Shown: piece by piece, positions 8,523 to 16,922 of the stretch | How the letters are laid out: each line of letters starts with the position of its first letter | Numbering within the stretch: the stretch's first letter is position 1 | Translations under genes and position numbers: made by a program | Source of the DNA: Paeniglutamicibacter psychrophenolicus | Lineage (GTDB): Bacteria; Actinomycetota; Actinomycetes; Actinomycetales; Micrococcaceae | Reading direction: 5' to 3' | DNA length: 64,000 bases | Assembly: GCF_030812255.1 (NCBI RefSeq) | Contig: NZ_JAUSSH010000009.1 | Span: 1-64,000 of the forward strand | Notes under the pieces: generated by a model | The model's database searches: none | Told to the model about the DNA's origin: nothing | The model's input: the letters and a program-made list of their open reading frames with translations, nothing else

Positions 8523-8665
8523 CGTTGCGGCCGGCTTCCCGGCACGGAGGCAGCCTCCGCGCCCCGGCGGCGAAGATGGGGCATCTTCCCCATGCGCCGC
8601 GGTGTCCGGCTCTTCTACGCTTTGGATGGAACAGGAACATCCGAAGGACCAAGGAGCAGGACGCC

Positions 8666-9259
8666 ATGGGCATTCTCCAGACCACCAGCGAGGCCGAAGC
8701 CGTCGGCGCAACCGCCGCAGCCTACGCCGCGGACCGCGCTGCGCTCGGCTACGTGCCGAGCCACACCAAGGTCCTGGCCCTGAACCCCGAGGCCTTCGAG
8801 GCCTGGAAGGCCCTGCAGTCCTCGATCGCCAAGTCCATGGGCATGCGCCGCTACGAACTGGTGACCCTGGCCGCGGCGCTGGGCATCGGGTCCCGGCATT
8901 GCCGGCTGGCCCACGGGAACAAGGCCCTGAAATACATCGACGAGCAGGAACTGCTCGGGATCGCCAGGGACTACCGTTCCGCCGCCCTCACCGAAGCAGA
9001 GGTCGCGATGATGGATTACGCCGTGAAGCTCAGCGGCGACTCGGCCGCGATGGACGAGTCGGACAGTCGGCGTTTGCGCGACCTGGGATTCCCGGACCGG
9101 GAGATCGTTGACATCACGCTCGCGGCGGCGGCCAGGAACTACCTCAGCCGGATCCTGCAGGCCTTGGCCGTGGACATCGACGTGCCCCCGCAACTCAGCG
9201 ACGACATGCGCGGCGCCCTGCTCGACCCGATCGAGGCCCGGAAGGCAGCGGCCGGCTGA
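8666..9259 (+). CDS. Carboxymuconolactone decarboxylase/peroxidase-related protein
   Basis: 197 residues, start set by AAGGAG ten bases before the ATG. The all-helical CMD/AhpD-like fold is suggested by PSHTKVLALNPEAFEAW, MRRYELVTLAAALGIGSRHC and LTEAEVAMMDYAVKLSGD. AhpD enzymes use a CxxC pair and a His. Here the segment is SRHCRLAHG, so the first Cys is Ser and only the resolving-type Cys and the His remain, as in many peroxidase-related CMD proteins. Catalytic activity of the AhpD kind is therefore doubtful. The gene is convergent with the first LAL regulator. Confidence 0.82.
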   Translation: MGILQTTSEAEAVGATAAAYAADRAALGYVPSHTKVLALNPEAFEAWKALQSSIAKSMGMRRYELVTLAAALGIGSRHCRLAHGNKALKYIDEQELLGIARDYRSAALTEAEVAMMDYAVKLSGDSAAMDESDSRRLRDLGFPDREIVDITLAAAARNYLSRILQALAVDIDVPPQLSDDMRGALLDPIEARKAAAG

Positions 9260-9285
9260 CGGGCCCCCGCGGTGGCGCCGGTTGG

Positions 9286-12219
9286 TCAGTGCGGTCCCTC
9301 CGGGGAGGAATGTTCCGTGCCGTGGCGGGTTGCCAGGCGCGAGAGGTCAAGGCGGTTGGCGGTGCCGGTCTTGCGGAGCATGTTTGAGATGTGCGAGCTG
9401 ACGGTCTTTTCGCTGATGACCAGGGACCGGGCGATTTCCCCGTAGGTGCGCCCGGCCACGACGTAGCCGAGGATCTCCCGTTCGCGCACCGTCAGCCCCG
9501 GCAATTCAACGGCTCCGCCCGATGCCTGCCCGATGCCCGGCTGGTAGGTGGCGATCCTGGCGCGGGCGGCGATCTCCAGCAGCGAATCCTGGATCGGACG
9601 CGCATTCAGTTCCTGGGCCAGGACGAGCCCGCGGCGAAGGAACGTAGCGGCCTGCCCGTGGCCGGAGTGGCCGTGACGCAGCAGCGCCTGCACCGCCCGC
9701 CAGCAGCAATAGGCCTCCTCCCAGCGCAGGGAACCCGATTGGCAGGCATTGGCGGCGGCGATCCACTGCGCCGCGTTTCCGGCCTCCGAGCGGGCCCGCC
9801 CGGTCTCCGCCCGGTAGAGCGACTCGAAGGCTTCCACCTGCGCCGAGTAGTACGGGGTGTCGTTGCCCGATTCCCGCAACACGGAGGGGAATCGTGCCTC
9901 CAGCTCGTCGGTGGACGCCAGCATGCCGGCCGTGTCGGCGCCCTCGTCGCGGGCACCCTGGATCATGTCCGCCAGGGCGCGGGCTGCCAGCGGAACCAGC
10001 CACTCGCACATGGTCGGGGGCTGGCCCTCCTTGCCGGCCCCGGCCATGGCCGCGAGGTAGGCCGCCGCGGGGTTGCCCCCGGCCAGGAGGACCTCCGAGC
10101 GGACCGCGTCGAAGTCGAGGTTGTTGTACCCGGACTTGTGAGCAAACAGTTCCTCGGCCCTGGCCAGGTGCGCCCGGGCTTCGTCCTGGCTGCCCTGCAG
10201 GGCAGCCAGGCGGGCGGCCGTCAGGCGGGCGGCAACATCGCCCAACGGGCCCGGATCCGCACCCAGGGCCACACGCAGTGCCTGCCCGCATTCGCGCCAG
10301 CGTCCGATCGAAAGGTAGCTGCTGGCCTCGTCGGCGGCCATCTTCGACAGGTACACGTGCGGGGCGCCGAGCAGCGCCAGCTGCTGCCTGCCCGAGCGCA
10401 TCAGGTCGGCAAACACCTGGCTGGTCCAGGCCTCGGTCGCGTTGGCCTGCCAGGTCGTGGCGTGGAGCAGGGCCCAGAAATCCCGGGCCCGCGCGGCCGC
10501 CCTGGCCCCCTGGGCGGCCAGCAGGCGTGCCTCGCCGGGACGTTCCCCGAGCAGCGCGGCCATGGAATTGGCCGTCAGGGCGTAGGACAGGGCCTGCGGG
10601 TTTCCCGCCTCCCGGGCCACCTCCAGCGCCTGCGCTGCCTGCCTCGGTGCATCGGGATCGTCCTTCCACAGGCGCATATGGGCGAGCTCGGCCAAGGCAT
10701 AGGCATATTGCCAGCTCTCGGGGGAGACCTGCGCCAACCGGACAGCCTGCAGCAAGGCCTCGGCCGAGAGGAATTCGAGCCCCGAGGAAAAACGAAGCAA
10801 GGCACGGCGCACCATCAACTCGGCGACGTCCAGTGACCGCTTGGCGGGGTCCAGCTCCGCCAACAGGGCCTCCAACGCACCGAGTTCATCCTCCATGGCC
10901 CCGGACGCCTCGGCAGCGGTGCGCAACCGATGCAATAGTTCCTCGCGGCTTTCATCGACCTGCGGCAGCTGTCCGTGCAGGGCCAGCGCCCGATGCAGCA
11001 GGCGAAGGATCTCGTTTGACCCGCCGGCCGAGCCCGCGGCCGCGGCGGCCCGCAGTGTCCAGCGGTATGCCTCGCCGGCGTTCCCGGCATCGTAGTGGTG
11101 TTGGGCCAGGGCCGCCATGAATTCGAAGTCCGGGGTGGTTCCCTGGGCCAGCAGCCGCGCCCCGTAGGCGGCGAACAGCGCGTGCCAGTCCCGGCGCTGC
11201 CCGCTTTCCAGTCCCTGTTCCAGGACCTCGGAGATCAACGGATGGTGGAACCACCAATGCGTCCCGTCCGGCCAGCACTCCGTGATCCCGGCCTCCGTCG
11301 TTTCCCGCAGGATGGCCGCGGCGTCGTGCCGGGTCCCGGCCTGCTGCGACAGGCCGGCCAGGTCCTGGGCGCGGATGGGCCGCCCGCCCACGGCCATGAG
11401 CTGGGTCAGCTGCCGCGCGCCAACGGACATGCCGCGCCAGGACCGCAGCACGGCCGACTTGAGGTCCTCGGGCAGCGTCGGGGGCAGATGGCGTGTCTCG
11501 GGGCGCAGGCCGCTGACCATGAGCCGGTTGAGATAGGCGTTGCCGGCGGTGTGTGAAAAGACCTCCTGCACCAGCGACTGGTGCGGCGCGGAACCCATGG
11601 CCTGGGCAATCTGGGCCCCGGTCGAGGTGCGGTCCAACGGCTCCAATGCCACCCAAGAGATCCGCGGCATGCGCCGGATGTCGGCCAGCCAGCGCTGCAG
11701 CGGGTGCAGTTCCCCCAGCTCGCCGCTGCGCAGCGTGGCGAGGATCGCCAGGCGCCGGTCCGCGGGCCCGGCGATGAGGTACATCAGCGCATCCAGGGTG
11801 CCCTGGTCCGCCCACTGCAGGTCATCGACGACCAAGACCACCGGCCGTACCAGGCAGAGCTCGGTCAACCAGTCATCGATTGCGACAACCACGTCGTTGG
11901 CCGCCCAGCCTCCCGGACCGAGACCGGGGTTCGGGATCCCCTCGAGAACCGGGCCACGCCGGAGGGCCGAGCGCAGCGGCAGGAACGGGACGGTCATCGA
12001 GGCCAGCGGCAGCGCGGCCCCGGCCAGGATCCACATCCCGGAGGAGACCGCCGCGCAGGCGTGCTGCACGAGAGCGGTTTTCCCGACACCGGGATCCCCG
12101 GAAACCACCAGGGTGCAGGCCGCACCGGATATCGCCGCATCCAAGGACGCGCCGATGTCGTCGAGCTCCGTCGCCCTCCCCATGAGTTCCGGGCCCATCA
12201 CCCCAAGCTCCAGTGCCAC
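9286..12219 (-). CDS. LuxR-family LAL (MalT-like) regulator A with AAA ATPase
   Basis: 977-residue signal-transduction ATPase of the STAND/LAL class. An N-terminal NTPase has Walker A GDPGVGKT at residues 41-48 and Walker B VVLVVDDLQWAD. A long helical, TPR-like middle region follows, and the C terminus carries a LuxR helix-turn-helix (LTVREREILGYVVAGRTYGE, SEKTVSSHISNMLRKTG). Such proteins act as ligand-gated transcription activators. The ligand here is unknown. The start is GTG at 12219. It is divergent from a small secreted peptide gene across 147 bases and is paralogous to the regulator at 12733-15663. Confidence 0.9.
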   Translation of the reverse strand: MALELGVMGPELMGRATELDDIGASLDAAISGAACTLVVSGDPGVGKTALVQHACAAVSSGMWILAGAALPLASMTVPFLPLRSALRRGPVLEGIPNPGLGPGGWAANDVVVAIDDWLTELCLVRPVVLVVDDLQWADQGTLDALMYLIAGPADRRLAILATLRSGELGELHPLQRWLADIRRMPRISWVALEPLDRTSTGAQIAQAMGSAPHQSLVQEVFSHTAGNAYLNRLMVSGLRPETRHLPPTLPEDLKSAVLRSWRGMSVGARQLTQLMAVGGRPIRAQDLAGLSQQAGTRHDAAAILRETTEAGITECWPDGTHWWFHHPLISEVLEQGLESGQRRDWHALFAAYGARLLAQGTTPDFEFMAALAQHHYDAGNAGEAYRWTLRAAAAAGSAGGSNEILRLLHRALALHGQLPQVDESREELLHRLRTAAEASGAMEDELGALEALLAELDPAKRSLDVAELMVRRALLRFSSGLEFLSAEALLQAVRLAQVSPESWQYAYALAELAHMRLWKDDPDAPRQAAQALEVAREAGNPQALSYALTANSMAALLGERPGEARLLAAQGARAAARARDFWALLHATTWQANATEAWTSQVFADLMRSGRQQLALLGAPHVYLSKMAADEASSYLSIGRWRECGQALRVALGADPGPLGDVAARLTAARLAALQGSQDEARAHLARAEELFAHKSGYNNLDFDAVRSEVLLAGGNPAAAYLAAMAGAGKEGQPPTMCEWLVPLAARALADMIQGARDEGADTAGMLASTDELEARFPSVLRESGNDTPYYSAQVEAFESLYRAETGRARSEAGNAAQWIAAANACQSGSLRWEEAYCCWRAVQALLRHGHSGHGQAATFLRRGLVLAQELNARPIQDSLLEIAARARIATYQPGIGQASGGAVELPGLTVREREILGYVVAGRTYGEIARSLVISEKTVSSHISNMLRKTGTANRLDLSRLATRHGTEHSSPEGPH

Positions 12220-12257
12220 AAAACCAGTTTCCCACCATCGGGCCCCGAGGGAGCCGT

Positions 12258-12338
12258 AATCTCAGGGTTTTGGCCGGTTTTTTAAGGGGCCGTTCCCGAT
12301 GCCCCCGAGTGGGTCCAGCGAGCAAGGTTGAGGTATCG
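12258..12338. promoter_or_regulatory. Conserved intergenic blocks between regulator A and peptide A
   Basis: Three blocks, AATCTCAGG (12258-12266), TCCCGATGC (12294-12302) and GTTGAGGTATCG (12327-12338), recur in the same order at 15710-15789 between regulator B and peptide B. The gap between the first two is 27 bases in both copies, and between the second and third it is 24 and 23. The last block ends 28 bases before the peptide ATG. The spacing suggests operator plus promoter elements of the peptide gene, possibly bound by the LAL proteins. This role is inferred. Confidence 0.6.
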
Positions 12339-12366
12339 GAATCACTGCAAACGAAAGGCAAGTCCC

Positions 12367-12621
12367 ATGTATTCCGCACGCAAGACAACACGGTTCGCCG
12401 GCCTGGTCTTCGCCTCGCTGGCAGTGGCCCTCGCTGCTTCCTCCCCGGCCTATGCCCGGCTGGATCCCGGAGGACCAATCGTCGATGAACAAACCACGGT
12501 CAGCACCGTCACCACCGACACCTCGGCGTGTTCGCTGACACGGATCGGAACGCAACTGGTCCACTGCGACAGCCTGACCGGGGCCGGCGTCGAGGCCCCG
12601 TCCTGGGTCCCCGAGCGTTAG
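12367..12621 (+). CDS. Small secreted two-cysteine peptide A
   Basis: 84 residues. Positively charged N terminus (RKTTR), hydrophobic core FAGLVFASLAVALAA, and a signal-peptidase-like site SPAYA ending at residue 30. The mature part is about 54 residues with two cysteines, C55 and C67 (C-x11-C). Peptide B at 15817 has FAGL at residues 10-13, cleavage after residue 30, DPG at 33-35 and a C-x11-C pair, all equivalent. I recognise no described family. It is divergent from regulator A and is followed at once by a UUCG-loop terminator, so it forms a single-gene transcript. Confidence 0.75.
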   Translation: MYSARKTTRFAGLVFASLAVALAASSPAYARLDPGGPIVDEQTTVSTVTTDTSACSLTRIGTQLVHCDSLTGAGVEAPSWVPER

Positions 12622-12635
12622 GCATCAACGACACC

Positions 12636-12671
12636 GGCTTGCCGGCCGGGCTTCGGCCCGGCCGGCAAGCC
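12636..12671 (+). terminator. Hairpin terminator after peptide A
   Basis: A 16-bp perfect stem (12636-12651 with 12656-12671) is closed by a TTCG tetraloop, 14 bases after the peptide A stop. No strong T-run follows. The convergent regulator B gene ends about 60 bases further on. Confidence 0.75.
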
Positions 12672-12732
12672 CATGCCTGGTCCCGGACCCGAGGATGGCC
12701 ACCCGGAAGGCGTCGCCTGTGGTCAGGTCAGG

Positions 12733-15663
12733 TCAGGGCTGGCCGGGGCGCGCTGTCGGTTCATCGCGCTGGCGGCTGGCCAATCGGGATAGATCCAGGC
12801 GGTTCGCGGTGGCTGTTTTGCGCAACATGTTTGAGACGTGCGTGCTGACGGTCTTCTCGCTGATGACCAAGTTCCGGGCAATCTCCGCATAAGTCAGGCC
12901 GGAGACGACATGGCCAAGGATCTCCCGTTCGCGCTCGGTGAGACCGGGCAATTCGACCACGCCGGCGGCAGTGGCCCCCGGGGCCGGGCGGAGTATGGCG
13001 ATTCGGGCTTGGGCGGCAATTTGCTTCAGCGATGCCTGGATCGGACGAGCCTGGAGTTCCTCGGCAAGTTCGAGGCCGCGGTGAAGGATCTCGGTGGCCG
13101 GACCGCGTTGTGTGTTGGCGTGCAACAGCAGGGCTTCCACGGCCCGCCAGCAGCAATAGGCCTCTTCCCAGCGGAGGGTTGCATCCCGGCATTCATCCGC
13201 GGCCGCCACCCATTGTCGACCGTTCTCGGAGGAGGAGCGTGCACGGCCGACCTCGGCCCGAAAAAGCCCATTGAGGGCTTGCATCTGCGTTTTGAACAGC
13301 TCGGTGTCGAATTCGTCCTGAAGCACGCGGGGAAAAAGTTCCAACAGATCGTCGATGAGCGCGAGCAGATCTGCGGTGGGGTTTCCCTCGTCGCGTGCGC
13401 GTTGGATGCGATCTGCCAGCGAACGGGCAGCCAGCGGAACGCTTGCTTCAGTCATGTACTCGGCAGGGAGCTCGGCTTTGGCGTAGCGCATGATGGTCGT
13501 GTAGGCAGCCTCGGGGTTTCCGGCAGCCAGATAGACCTCGGCACGGATGTCGTCGAATTTATTATTCATGAACTTGGACGCTTGCGCGGATATTTCCTCG
13601 GCGCGGGCAAGATGTGCCTCGGCCTCACTTTGTTTGCCCTGCCGGACCGCCAGCTGGGCGGCCGTCAATCGAGCCAAGACATCACCCATGGCGCCGGGGT
13701 CCGAACCAAGAGCCACTCGAAGCGCCACGGCGCAATCCTTCCAACGACCGATGGCCAAGTAGGAGCCTGCCTCAAAACCGGCCAGCGTGGCGATATAAAC
13801 ATGCGGCGATCCCATGCTGGCCATGATGCCCCTCCCGGCGCGCATGAAATCGGCGTAGGTTTGGCTGGCAAATGATTCCGTGAGGTTCGCCTGCCACATG
13901 ATGGCACCAAACAGCGCCCAGAAATCTCGCGTCCGTTTCGCTGCTTCGACCCCCAGCGCCGCCGCTTCGCGACCTCGGGTCAAATTTCCGCTATTGAGAG
14001 AGGCCATGGCATTGGCATAACAGGCATAGGTCAAGGCCCGTGGGTTACCCGCACGCCGGGCAGCGCGCAAGGCCTCCGATGCATGGACTTGCCCGTCGGG
14101 CTTCTCTACCCATAGTTCAGCAACCGCGAGTTCGGAAAGCGCCAAGGCGTATTGCCAACTCTGTCTATTCGCACTCGCAAGCTGCACTGCGCGGCGCATC
14201 CGGCTGATTGAAAGAAACTCCCGTCCGGTGCTAAACCTCAGTTGGGCTTCCCGCACCATCAGTTCGGAGGCCTCAAGCGGTCGATCAACGGCGTTGATCT
14301 CCGAAATCAGGGCCTCCACCGCTTCCAATTCATCTTCCATGGCACCGGCATCTGCGGCGGCGGCACGCATCCTGTTGAGCAGCCCTTCACGTTCCTCCGT
14401 CTCATAGCCAAGAATGTCATGCAACTCCAGTGCGCGGCGAAGCAACAGCAACATTTCACCAGTCCCGCTGGCCCCGTTGGTCGCGGTGGCAGCACGCAAC
14501 GTCCATCGGTAGGCCTCGGCGAAGTTTCCGGCAGCATCATGGTGGTGTGCCAGTGCCGCCAATGACTCGAAATGAGCGGTAGCCCCCTCGCCGAGCCGCC
14601 TTTCCTCGTGGGCGGCGAAAACCGCGTGCCAACGGCGCCGTTTCTGCTCATCAAGCCTCTGCTCAAGGACTTCGGCGATGAGCGGATGGTGGAACCACCA
14701 AAGTGCCCCGTCAGCGTCGCATTCAGCGATACCTGCCGCCGCCGCCTCACGCAAGATAGCCAGGGCATCACACCGGAACGCGGATTGCTGCACCAATTCG
14801 TCCAGGGCCGCTGCCCGCAGGGGGCGACCACCAACGGCCATCAGCTCGGTGAGTTCACGCGCCTCCGCAGTTAGGCTGTGCCAAGACCGCAGGACCGCTG
14901 TCCGCAGGTCCGCCGGCAGCCGCGCTGGCAAATGTCGGGTGTCGGCTCGCAGCCCGCTGACGATGAGCCGGTTCAGGTAGGGGTTCCCGGCGGTGTGTGA
15001 AAAAACGTCCCCGATCAGCGACTGGTGCGGCTCCGTGCCCAGCACCTGGGCCAGTTGGGCCCCCGTCGCCCGATAGTCCAGTGGCCCCAGCTCCAGCCAG
15101 AAGACGCGGGGCATGCGCCGGATGTCCGCCAGCCAGCGCTGCAGCGGATGTCCTTCGCCAACTTCGCCGTTGCGTAGGGTGGCGAGGATGCACAAGGGCC
15201 TGTCACCAGGCCCCGCTATGAGATACATCAGGGCGTCGAGGGTGCTCGAGTCGGCCCAGTGCAGGTCATCAATCACGAGCACCACGGGCCTGGCTCGGCT
15301 GATCTCCGTCAGCCAGTTGTCGATGGCCACCATGGAATCATCGGATGCCTGGCCGCTGGTTCCGAACACGGGTTTGGGGATCCCCTCCAACGGGGGAGCA
15401 CCATTGACGGCGGTGCGCAGGGGCAGAAAAGGGAAGCTGACCGAAGCCAAGGGCAGGCACCCGCCGGTGAGGATTAGCGCCGTGGAATCCACGTTCACAC
15501 AGGCCTGATTGACCAGTGCCGTTTTCCCGACACCGGCGTCCCCGGAAACCACCAAAGTGACCGCAGTGTGGATGAGCCCGCTTTGCATGGTGTCGCCAAT
15601 CTGACCTAGCTCCATAGTGCGTCCGACGAGATCCGGGCCGCTCCATTCACGATCGTGGGCCAT
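12733..15663 (-). CDS. LuxR-family LAL (MalT-like) regulator B with AAA ATPase
   Basis: 976 residues from ATG 15663. The frame is open to 15705, but this start puts GP at residues 9-10 and Walker A GDAGVGKT at 41-48, exactly as in regulator A. Walker B is VVLVIDDLHWAD. A long helical sensor region and a C-terminal LuxR helix-turn-helix (LTEREREILGHVVSGLTYAE, SEKTVSTHVSNMLRKTA) follow. Colinear with regulator A over its whole length. Base composition is less GC-rich than in A in the middle of the gene, so the copies may have separate histories. Divergent from the peptide B-lipoprotein operon. Ligand unknown. Confidence 0.88.
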   Translation of the reverse strand: MAHDREWSGPDLVGRTMELGQIGDTMQSGLIHTAVTLVVSGDAGVGKTALVNQACVNVDSTALILTGGCLPLASVSFPFLPLRTAVNGAPPLEGIPKPVFGTSGQASDDSMVAIDNWLTEISRARPVVLVIDDLHWADSSTLDALMYLIAGPGDRPLCILATLRNGEVGEGHPLQRWLADIRRMPRVFWLELGPLDYRATGAQLAQVLGTEPHQSLIGDVFSHTAGNPYLNRLIVSGLRADTRHLPARLPADLRTAVLRSWHSLTAEARELTELMAVGGRPLRAAALDELVQQSAFRCDALAILREAAAAGIAECDADGALWWFHHPLIAEVLEQRLDEQKRRRWHAVFAAHEERRLGEGATAHFESLAALAHHHDAAGNFAEAYRWTLRAATATNGASGTGEMLLLLRRALELHDILGYETEEREGLLNRMRAAAADAGAMEDELEAVEALISEINAVDRPLEASELMVREAQLRFSTGREFLSISRMRRAVQLASANRQSWQYALALSELAVAELWVEKPDGQVHASEALRAARRAGNPRALTYACYANAMASLNSGNLTRGREAAALGVEAAKRTRDFWALFGAIMWQANLTESFASQTYADFMRAGRGIMASMGSPHVYIATLAGFEAGSYLAIGRWKDCAVALRVALGSDPGAMGDVLARLTAAQLAVRQGKQSEAEAHLARAEEISAQASKFMNNKFDDIRAEVYLAAGNPEAAYTTIMRYAKAELPAEYMTEASVPLAARSLADRIQRARDEGNPTADLLALIDDLLELFPRVLQDEFDTELFKTQMQALNGLFRAEVGRARSSSENGRQWVAAADECRDATLRWEEAYCCWRAVEALLLHANTQRGPATEILHRGLELAEELQARPIQASLKQIAAQARIAILRPAPGATAAGVVELPGLTEREREILGHVVSGLTYAEIARNLVISEKTVSTHVSNMLRKTATANRLDLSRLASRQRDEPTARPGQP

Positions 15664-15709
15664 GCAATCCAGTCTCGCACCTTGCTCCTCCATAGGCGAG
15701 AGCACCCGG

Positions 15710-15789
15710 AATCTCAGGTATTTGCGTGGCCTTCTGGGTGGTCACTCCCGATGCAGGGACACGGTGTCGAGAGCAGTGTTGAAGTATCG
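15710..15789. promoter_or_regulatory. Conserved intergenic blocks between regulator B and peptide B
   Basis: AATCTCAGG (15710-15718), TCCCGATGC (15746-15754) and GTTGAAGTATCG (15778-15789) repeat the order and spacing seen at 12258-12338. The last block ends 27 bases before the peptide B ATG. The bases between the blocks are mostly not conserved, which points to selected sites rather than recent duplication. Binding by the LAL regulators is inferred. Confidence 0.6.
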
Positions 15790-15816
15790 AATTCAGGAAA
15801 TATGGAAGGTGGCATC

Positions 15817-16119
15817 ATGTTTTTCCCACACAAGGCGTCGGGGTTCGCCGGCTTGGCCGCCAGCACACTGTTTTTGGCGGGGCTGGGCCCTCTATCCGCG
15901 ATGGCAACGGAAGATCCGGGACCGACAGTGCCGACGATCCAAGAGACAACCAGTTACTTTTGCGTGTTGCCGGGGGTTGAGGGGCAAGTGGTTCGTTGTG
16001 TCTGTCCCGCCGGTGACGGGGCCGGTACTCCGCCGTGGCTGCGTAAGCCTGAACAGGGCCCGGCCCAATTCCCGGTCCTTCCGGGCCAGGGTGGAAAGAC
16101 CCTGGTGTCCCGGATATGA
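15817..16119 (+). CDS. Small secreted cysteine-containing peptide B
   Basis: 100 residues with a signal-peptide-like start: His-Lys near the N terminus, FAGLAASTLFLAGLGPL, and a site SAMA at residues 27-30. The mature segment carries DPG at 33-35 and C49-x11-C61, matching peptide A in position, plus a third cysteine at 63. The tail is Pro/Gly-rich and longer than that of A. The stop overlaps the ATG of the next gene as ATGA, so the peptide is translationally coupled to the downstream lipoprotein. No known family is recognised. Confidence 0.7.
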   Translation: MFFPHKASGFAGLAASTLFLAGLGPLSAMATEDPGPTVPTIQETTSYFCVLPGVEGQVVRCVCPAGDGAGTPPWLRKPEQGPAQFPVLPGQGGKTLVSRI

Positions 16120-16913
16120 CTCGGTCCCTTGGGCGGGAGTCTGCCGGGTGGCGGCGTCCGAGCCCGGTGTACATTGCGTGCGGTTCCGTGGGCACACTGC
16201 TTTGCGGCGAACCGCGTGAACCCCCTGCCACTGTGCCATCCCACACAATTGACTCACCGTTTGTGGACCGGCCCGATCTGCCGCCGACCACGACACGTTT
16301 CTTCCCCTTGGACAAGAAGCACTGGGCGCTTGATCTCATGGTCGCCATCACAGTTGTCTCGAGCATTTCGGGGTGCACCGCGGTGGTCAATGACGTGGAT
16401 GTGGCCACCACCGAGCTGTCGTCCCGCCACGCGCCCCGGCCATCCGTTGCCCTGCTTCCGCCGGCCGTCGCCACCCCCACCATGTCGGCTGCGCCGGACC
16501 CACAACAGGCATCGCGCAGCATCGAGGAGTTGCTGCGCTCCGGCGAACACCCGCTGGCTGGTGCCGTCCCGGGTTCCGAGCAGGTTCTGCTCAGTGTCGA
16601 GCGAAGCCGCGGCTTCTCCTTCGCCCTCCCTGCCCGGGCCAGGGGCGTGTACCTGTGGATCGCTGTGCGCTGCAGGCGTCCGGTTCCGCTGTCGCTGCTG
16701 GCCTTCGACGCCGCCGGCCGCACCACGCTCATGTACACGCCGGACAACTGCCCGGCGACCGACCTGGTGGCCGGGCCGCTGGACACCACGGAAACCAGGG
16801 GCATCCTCACCATCCCGAACGGCTCTCCGATGCATTTCACGCTGGTCTCCGGCCAGCTCGCGAACGCCGATGACCGGGCAGGCACCCGCTGGCCGCGAAA
16901 ATTCCTTCGGTGA
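16116..16913 (+). CDS. Predicted lipoprotein 1 (paralogue of next gene)
   Basis: The 265-codon frame overlaps peptide B by 4 bases. A hydrophobic segment beginning at WALDLMVAITVV ends in a lipobox SISGC near residue 87, so the mature protein is probably membrane-anchored outside the cell. The first ~75 residues are not signal-like, and a downstream start such as the GTG near 16211 is possible. The exported domain shares with the next gene PL-GA-PGSE-VL, an LPA motif, LWI-type strand and C-x25-C. No domain family is recognised. The cysteine pair suggests a disulfide. Confidence 0.65.
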   Translation: MTRSLGRESAGWRRPSPVYIACGSVGTLLCGEPREPPATVPSHTIDSPFVDRPDLPPTTTRFFPLDKKHWALDLMVAITVVSSISGCTAVVNDVDVATTELSSRHAPRPSVALLPPAVATPTMSAAPDPQQASRSIEELLRSGEHPLAGAVPGSEQVLLSVERSRGFSFALPARARGVYLWIAVRCRRPVPLSLLAFDAAGRTTLMYTPDNCPATDLVAGPLDTTETRGILTIPNGSPMHFTLVSGQLANADDRAGTRWPRKFLR

Positions 16914-16922
16914 GGAACGGAC

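Noticed and set aside
7442-8665. In-frame extension upstream of the carboxymuconolactone decarboxylase-like gene
   Set aside because: It runs through the DMT transporter in another frame. AAGGAG before ATG 8666 fixes the true start.
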